A stretch of 28,098 bases of DNA from Rhodobacteraceae bacterium UBA6141. GTDB lineage: Bacteria; Pseudomonadota; Alphaproteobacteria; Rhodobacterales; Rhodobacteraceae. Within the stretch, counting starts at the first letter, position 1; each line of letters begins with the position of its first letter. Both the position numbers and the translations under genes were made by a program. The notes beneath the pieces were generated by a model that saw nothing but the letters and a program-made list of their open reading frames with translations, ran no database searches and was not told the DNA's origin. The stretch is from positions 12,658 through 40,755 of the forward strand of contig DIVD01000086.1 of NCBI GenBank assembly GCA_002423245.1, read 5' to 3'. Shown here in pieces: positions 24,852 to 28,098 of the stretch.

Positions 24852-24855
24852 CAAA

Positions 24856-24911
24856 GGGGGGCGCTGCCCCCCGGCTTCGCCTCCCCCCGGGATATTTTCG
24901 CCAGCAAGAAG
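24856..24911 (+). repeat. Intergenic hairpin element, copy 4
   Basis: Located between the nucleoside hydrolase gene and selO, in the direction of transcription. A 7-bp stem (GGGGGGC 24856-24862 with GCCCCCC 24866-24872, loop GCT) is followed by a small GGC/GCC hairpin and CCCCCCGGG, then the conserved block with ATATTTTCGCC and AGCAAGAAG. The similarity to copy 3 continues through GGGCAAG. Confidence 0.8.
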
Positions 24912-24974
24912 GGCAAGGACCTGTTGGCCGATGGCCGCGCGCGGCCCATATCAAGGGACGGAAGGAGTTTCGCC

Positions 24975-26420
24975 ATGACCCTGCACCTGCCCTTCGACAA
25001 CAGCTATGCCCGCCTGCCCGCGCGGTTCTATGTGCGGCAGGGCCCCGCGCCGGTGAAGGCGCCGGGGCTGATCGCGCTGAACGAACGGCTGGCGCGCGAT
25101 CTGGGGCTGGACCCGGAGGCGCTGGCAGGGCCGGAGGGGGCGGCGATGGTGGCGGGCAATCTGGTGCCGGGCGGCGCCGAGCCGCTGGCGCAGGCCTATT
25201 CCGGGCATCAGTTCGGCGGCTGGTCGCCGCAGCTTGGCGACGGGCGCGCGCTGCTGCTGGGCGAGATCGTGGCCCCGGACGGGCGGCGGGTGGACCTGCA
25301 GCTGAAGGGGTCGGGGCCGACCCCGTTCTCGCGCCGGGGCGACGGGAGGGCCTGGCTGGGGCCGGTGCTGCGCGAATATCTGGTATCGGAGGCGATGGCG
25401 GCGCTTGGCGTGCCGACCACGCGGGCGCTGGCGGCGGCCACCACCGGCGAGCGGGTGATCCGCGACGGGCGTGCCCTGCCCGGCGCGGTGCTGCTGCGCG
25501 TGGCGGCGAGCCATATCCGTGTCGGCACCTTCCAGTTCTTCCGCGCGCGCGGCGATCTCGAGGCGCTGCGGATGCTGACCGACCATGTGATCGCCCGGCA
25601 TTACCCGCAGGCGGAGGGCCCTCTGGCGCTGCTCGATGCGGTGGTGGCGGCGCAGGCGCGGCTGATCGCCGACTGGATGGCGCTTGGCTTCATCCACGGG
25701 GTGATGAACACCGACAACATGGCGGTCTCGGGCGAGACCATCGACTATGGCCCCTGCGCCTTCATGGACGACTATCACCCCGAGACGGTGTTCTCCTCGA
25801 TCGACAGTCAGGGCCGCTATGCCTATGCCAACCAGCCGCAGATCGCGGTGTGGAACCTGGCGCAATTCGCGACCTGCCTGTTGCCGCTGATCGCCGCCGA
25901 TGACAGCGAGGCCGCCGGCGCGGCGGCGGTGGAGGCGGCGACCGACTCGGTCGGGCGCTTTGCCGCGATCTATCAGGCGGCCTGGCTGGCGCGGTTCGGC
26001 GCGAAGATCGGGCTGGAGGCGCCGGCCGAAGCGGACCTGCCGCTGATCGAGGGGCTGCTGGGCCGCATGGCGGTGGAGCGGGCGGATTTCACCCGCACCT
26101 TCCGCGGGCTGGCCGAAGGCGGCGCGCGGGAGGAATTCCTCGACCCCGCCGCCTTCGATAGCTGGGCGCCGGACTGGCAGGCGCGGCTTGCCCGGCAGGC
26201 GCCGGGGGCCGAGGCGCGGATGGCGGCGGCGAACCCCGCGATCATCCCGCGCAATCACCGGGTGGAGGAGGCGATCGTGGCCGCCACAGAGGGCGATTTC
26301 GCGCCCTTCCACGCGCTGAACGCGGCGCTGGCGAGCCCGTTCGATGCCGGCAAGGACGATCCCTCCCGCGCCGCGCCCCGGCCGGAACAGCGCGTGCAGC
26401 GGACGTTTTGCGGAACCTGA
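24975..26420 (+). CDS. selO: Protein adenylyltransferase SelO
   Basis: A pseudokinase-fold enzyme that transfers AMP from ATP to hydroxyl side chains of target proteins (YdiU/UPF0061 family), linked to redox stress in E. coli. The 481-residue protein has the typical start LPFDNSYARLP, AYSGHQFGGWSPQLGDGRA, the nucleotide-binding lysine in LQLKGSGPTPFSRRGDGRA (K111), and active-site HGVMNTDN (241-248) and IDYGP (D257). The C-terminus ends TFCGT, so cysteine stands where eukaryotic SelO has selenocysteine. GAAGGAG lies 7 nt before the ATG. It converges with the next gene, only 4 bp separating the stops. Confidence 0.94.
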   Translation: MTLHLPFDNSYARLPARFYVRQGPAPVKAPGLIALNERLARDLGLDPEALAGPEGAAMVAGNLVPGGAEPLAQAYSGHQFGGWSPQLGDGRALLLGEIVAPDGRRVDLQLKGSGPTPFSRRGDGRAWLGPVLREYLVSEAMAALGVPTTRALAAATTGERVIRDGRALPGAVLLRVAASHIRVGTFQFFRARGDLEALRMLTDHVIARHYPQAEGPLALLDAVVAAQARLIADWMALGFIHGVMNTDNMAVSGETIDYGPCAFMDDYHPETVFSSIDSQGRYAYANQPQIAVWNLAQFATCLLPLIAADDSEAAGAAAVEAATDSVGRFAAIYQAAWLARFGAKIGLEAPAEADLPLIEGLLGRMAVERADFTRTFRGLAEGGAREEFLDPAAFDSWAPDWQARLARQAPGAEARMAAANPAIIPRNHRVEEAIVAATEGDFAPFHALNAALASPFDAGKDDPSRAAPRPEQRVQRTFCGT

Positions 26421-26424
26421 GGCG

Positions 26425-27087
26425 CTAGCGGCGCATCCGGCGGAACAGGCTGCGGTTCATCTCGATGAACTCGGCGATCACCCCGGTAAAGCCGCCAAGC
26501 TCTTTCTCCTTCAGGAACAGGAAGCCGCAAAACGCCCCGAAGGCGCCGCCCGCGACATCGACCATCAGATCCCACATCGTGTCCACGAGGCCGGACTTCT
26601 GCATGTTCAGCCCGAATGTCTGGTCCATGAAGAACTCGAAGATCTCCCACAGCGCGCCGATCGTCACGGCAAAGCTGAAGGCGATGAAGGCCATCGCCCA
26701 GGCGGGGGCGGCGTAGCGGTCGCCCTCGAACAGGGTGAACACGAACAGGAAGCCGATCAGCCCGAACCCCGCCGCCGATCCGCCATGCAGGACCCCGTCC
26801 CACCAGCCGTAGCGATAGTAGAAATCGAACGCCTCGCCGAGGAAGATCGTGGCATAGATGAAGATCACGATCCCGGCGAAGAACGACATCGGCAGGGTGA
26901 CCCCGACGCGCCGCACGAACAGCACCGGCGCCAGCGACAGCACGAAGGTCGCCGCCGCGACGAAGGCCAGCGACCAGTTCATCGTCGCCAGCGCGCCCAC
27001 GAAGGCAAGCGCGAGGCTCGCCCAGATCGCCTGCACCACATAGGGCTGGCTGCGGTATCTTGCCATCAAACGCCCGGTTCGGCCCAT
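26425..27087 (-). CDS. Polytopic membrane protein of unknown function
   Basis: The 220-residue protein has about six membrane helices (roughly 18-36, 38-58, 66-84, 100-120, 128-148, 172-192). Polar residues cluster at helix ends: E84, WWD (95-97) with H101, WEIFEF (E148, E151), and DTMWDLMVD (D169, D173, D177). The pattern WxD...H / WE..E / D..WD...D is reminiscent of DUF2238/YjdF-like membrane proteins, but I would not assign it firmly. A GAGGGAACAGG stretch precedes the ATG. It is divergent from the exonuclease-family gene and convergent with selO. Function unknown. Confidence 0.8.
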   Translation of the reverse strand: MGRTGRLMARYRSQPYVVQAIWASLALAFVGALATMNWSLAFVAAATFVLSLAPVLFVRRVGVTLPMSFFAGIVIFIYATIFLGEAFDFYYRYGWWDGVLHGGSAAGFGLIGFLFVFTLFEGDRYAAPAWAMAFIAFSFAVTIGALWEIFEFFMDQTFGLNMQKSGLVDTMWDLMVDVAGGAFGAFCGFLFLKEKELGGFTGVIAEFIEMNRSLFRRMRR

Positions 27088-27104
27088 CCTGTTCCCTCGC
27101 CTGC

Positions 27105-27139
27105 TTTTTTCCGCTCTCGCCCTGGTCTATATACAGAAT
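27105..27139 (+). promoter_or_regulatory. Promoter giving a probable leaderless mRNA
   Basis: A TATATA box at 27128-27133 lies only 7 nt before the ATG at 27140, so a normal +1 would fall on or next to the start codon. A T-run (27105-27110) stands at the -35 distance. No Shine-Dalgarno precedes the ATG. The 52-bp gap must also serve the divergent membrane-protein gene. Confidence 0.45.
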
Positions 27140-27874
27140 ATGCGCACCCGGCTTGCCAGCTACAATATCCGCAAATGCCTCGGCTCGGACGGCAGGCGGC
27201 TGCCCTCGCGCACACTTGACGTGGTCAATGCGCTGTCGGCGGATGTGGTGGCGCTGCAGGAGGTGGACCGGCGCTATGCGCCGCGCCCCTGGGCGCTGCC
27301 GCCGGCGCTGATCGCGGCAGAGACCGACTTCCTCCCGGTCGGGGCGGCGCTGTCGGCCGGAAGCCTTGGCTGGCACGGGCAGACGGTGCTGCTGCGCAAG
27401 GGGCTGACCGTGCAGCGGGTGGAGCGGATGACGCTGCCGGCGCTGGAGCCGCGGGGCGCGCTGGCGGTGGAGGTGCTGCCCGCGGGCGGCGGCGCGCCCT
27501 ACCGCGTGGTGTCGGTGCATCTGGGGCTGATGCGGCGCTGGCGGCGGTTGCAACTGACCGCGATCCGCGAGGCGCTGGCCGGGCATGAGCCGATGCCGAC
27601 GGTGATCCTGGGCGATTTCAACGAATGGTCGGCGGCGGGCGGGATGGAGCCGCTGACGGGGGCCTTTCGCGTTCATGCGCCGGGCAGGAGCTACCCCGCG
27701 ACGCAGCCGATGGGCCGGCTGGACCGGGTGGCGCTTGGCGAGGGGCTGCACCTGCTGGATGCGGGGGTGCTCGACACGCCGCTGGCGCGCGTCGCCTCGG
27801 ACCATCTGCCGGTCTGGGCCGATGTGCGGGTGGAGCCCGTGGTGGCGGCGGCGGGTCCGGCCGCGCGCGGTTGA
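27140..27874 (+). CDS. Endonuclease/exonuclease/phosphatase family protein
   Basis: A metal-dependent hydrolase of the EEP fold (DNase I / exonuclease III / phosphodiesterase superfamily). The 244-residue protein has the ordered motifs ASYNIRKC (N9), LQEVDRR (E41), VHLGLMRRWRRLQL, ILGDFNEW (D159, N161) and ASDHLPVWADV (D221, H222), covering the expected catalytic set. There is no signal peptide, so it is presumably cytoplasmic. The substrate may be nucleic acid or a phospholipid/phosphoester; the sequence does not decide. It is divergent from the membrane-protein gene and followed by a 212-bp gap. Confidence 0.9.
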   Translation: MRTRLASYNIRKCLGSDGRRLPSRTLDVVNALSADVVALQEVDRRYAPRPWALPPALIAAETDFLPVGAALSAGSLGWHGQTVLLRKGLTVQRVERMTLPALEPRGALAVEVLPAGGGAPYRVVSVHLGLMRRWRRLQLTAIREALAGHEPMPTVILGDFNEWSAAGGMEPLTGAFRVHAPGRSYPATQPMGRLDRVALGEGLHLLDAGVLDTPLARVASDHLPVWADVRVEPVVAAAGPAARG

Positions 27875-27898
27875 CCGGCGCGGCACCCGATCCGGCAG

Positions 27899-27910
27899 GT
27901 TTGCGCAAAC
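27899..27910. promoter_or_regulatory. Perfect 12-bp palindrome, possible operator
   Basis: GTTTGCGCAAAC is a perfect palindrome in the 212-bp gap before the gene at 28087. A CGCGG/CCGCG hairpin (27935-27949) lies nearby. It could be a repressor site for the downstream gene. The palindrome is short enough to occur by chance, so this is a weak call. The rest of the gap (27911-28086) shows no gene. Confidence 0.3.
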
Positions 27911-28086
27911 ACCCGGATTGCGGGGCTTTTCGCGCGCGGCCAAACCGCGTAAACCCGCCCCGGAGCGGCGGCAGAAGCGGGGCCGCAAGGGCCGGGACGG
28001 CGATCCGGGCGCCCCGCACGCGCATCGCGACGATCATCGCCCGGCCCGATCCACAGGGCGCGCCACTGACACGGGAAGGACAGGAC

Positions 28087-28098
28087 ATGAGCACGATC
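28087..28098 (+). CDS. Start of a gene cut by the window end
   Basis: An ATG with a good Shine-Dalgarno (GGGAAGGA at 28073-28080) begins MSTI and runs off the window. Four codons are too few to name it. Confidence 0.5.

Noticed and set aside
24856..24911. Hairpin elements as riboswitches
   Set aside because: The four copies lie before functionally unrelated genes (the DUF2927 gene, rsmA, prmC, selO) and have only short simple stems with no ligand-pocket-like architecture.
1..28098. CRISPR arrays, tRNA or rRNA genes, insertion sequences, integrases
   Set aside because: No regularly spaced repeats, cloverleaf-like stretches, rRNA landmarks or transposase-like proteins were found by eye in either strand.

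Overview
The window looks like ordinary core chromosome of a high-GC alphaproteobacterium, most likely Rhodobacterales (Rhodobacter/Paracoccus-type). The reasons are the very high GC, the gene order pepA / lptF-lptG-lptD-surA-pdxA-rsmA, the DUF4167 and DUF2927 proteins, and a recurrent intergenic hairpin element. This placement rests on gene content and style as read by eye; no search was run. About 22 genes are supported, most of them densely packed with 1-4 nt stop/start overlaps. I saw no rRNA, tRNA, CRISPR array, phage or transposase.

Layout. 33-182: a small two-helix membrane protein on the + strand. 231-5303 (minus): pepA, holC, a DUF2927 lipoprotein, a 54-residue membrane protein and a CoxE-like VWA protein. 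5566-13220 (plus): lptF-lptG-lptD-surA-pdxA-rsmA, combining LPS export, outer-membrane protein folding, pyridoxal phosphate synthesis and 16S rRNA dimethylation. 13296-14081 (minus): DUF4167. 14368-17826 (minus): speB, a DUF1499 protein, prfA and prmC. 18104-20347 (minus): a large autotransporter-type surface protein. 20613-21776 (minus) and 21838-22683 (plus): an M20 amidohydrolase divergent from mazG. 22797-26420 (plus): a periplasmic ferric-iron binding protein, a nucleoside hydrolase and selO. 26425-27087 (minus): a polytopic membrane protein, divergent from an endonuclease/exonuclease/phosphatase family gene (27140-27874). A gene begins at 28087 and runs off the end.

How the genes work together. 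LptF and LptG are the transmembrane half of the LPS transporter, LptD is its outer-membrane exit, and SurA is the chaperone that helps fold proteins such as LptD, so four consecutive genes serve outer-membrane assembly. PrfA and PrmC form the usual pair of release factor and the methyltransferase that modifies its GGQ glutamine. MazG, the nucleoside hydrolase and SelO are housekeeping or stress functions without an obvious shared pathway.

Two observations deserve a second look. First, the autotransporter gene has a perfect Shine-Dalgarno sequence and an in-frame signal peptide, but the codon where ATG should stand reads TAG, as if the T of ATG had been deleted. Second, a conserved element (GC hairpin plus a conserved block containing ATATTTNCGCC and AGCAAGAA) occurs four times, always in the same orientation, just after a gene and before a co-oriented gene. 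No convincing new multi-gene system was found.
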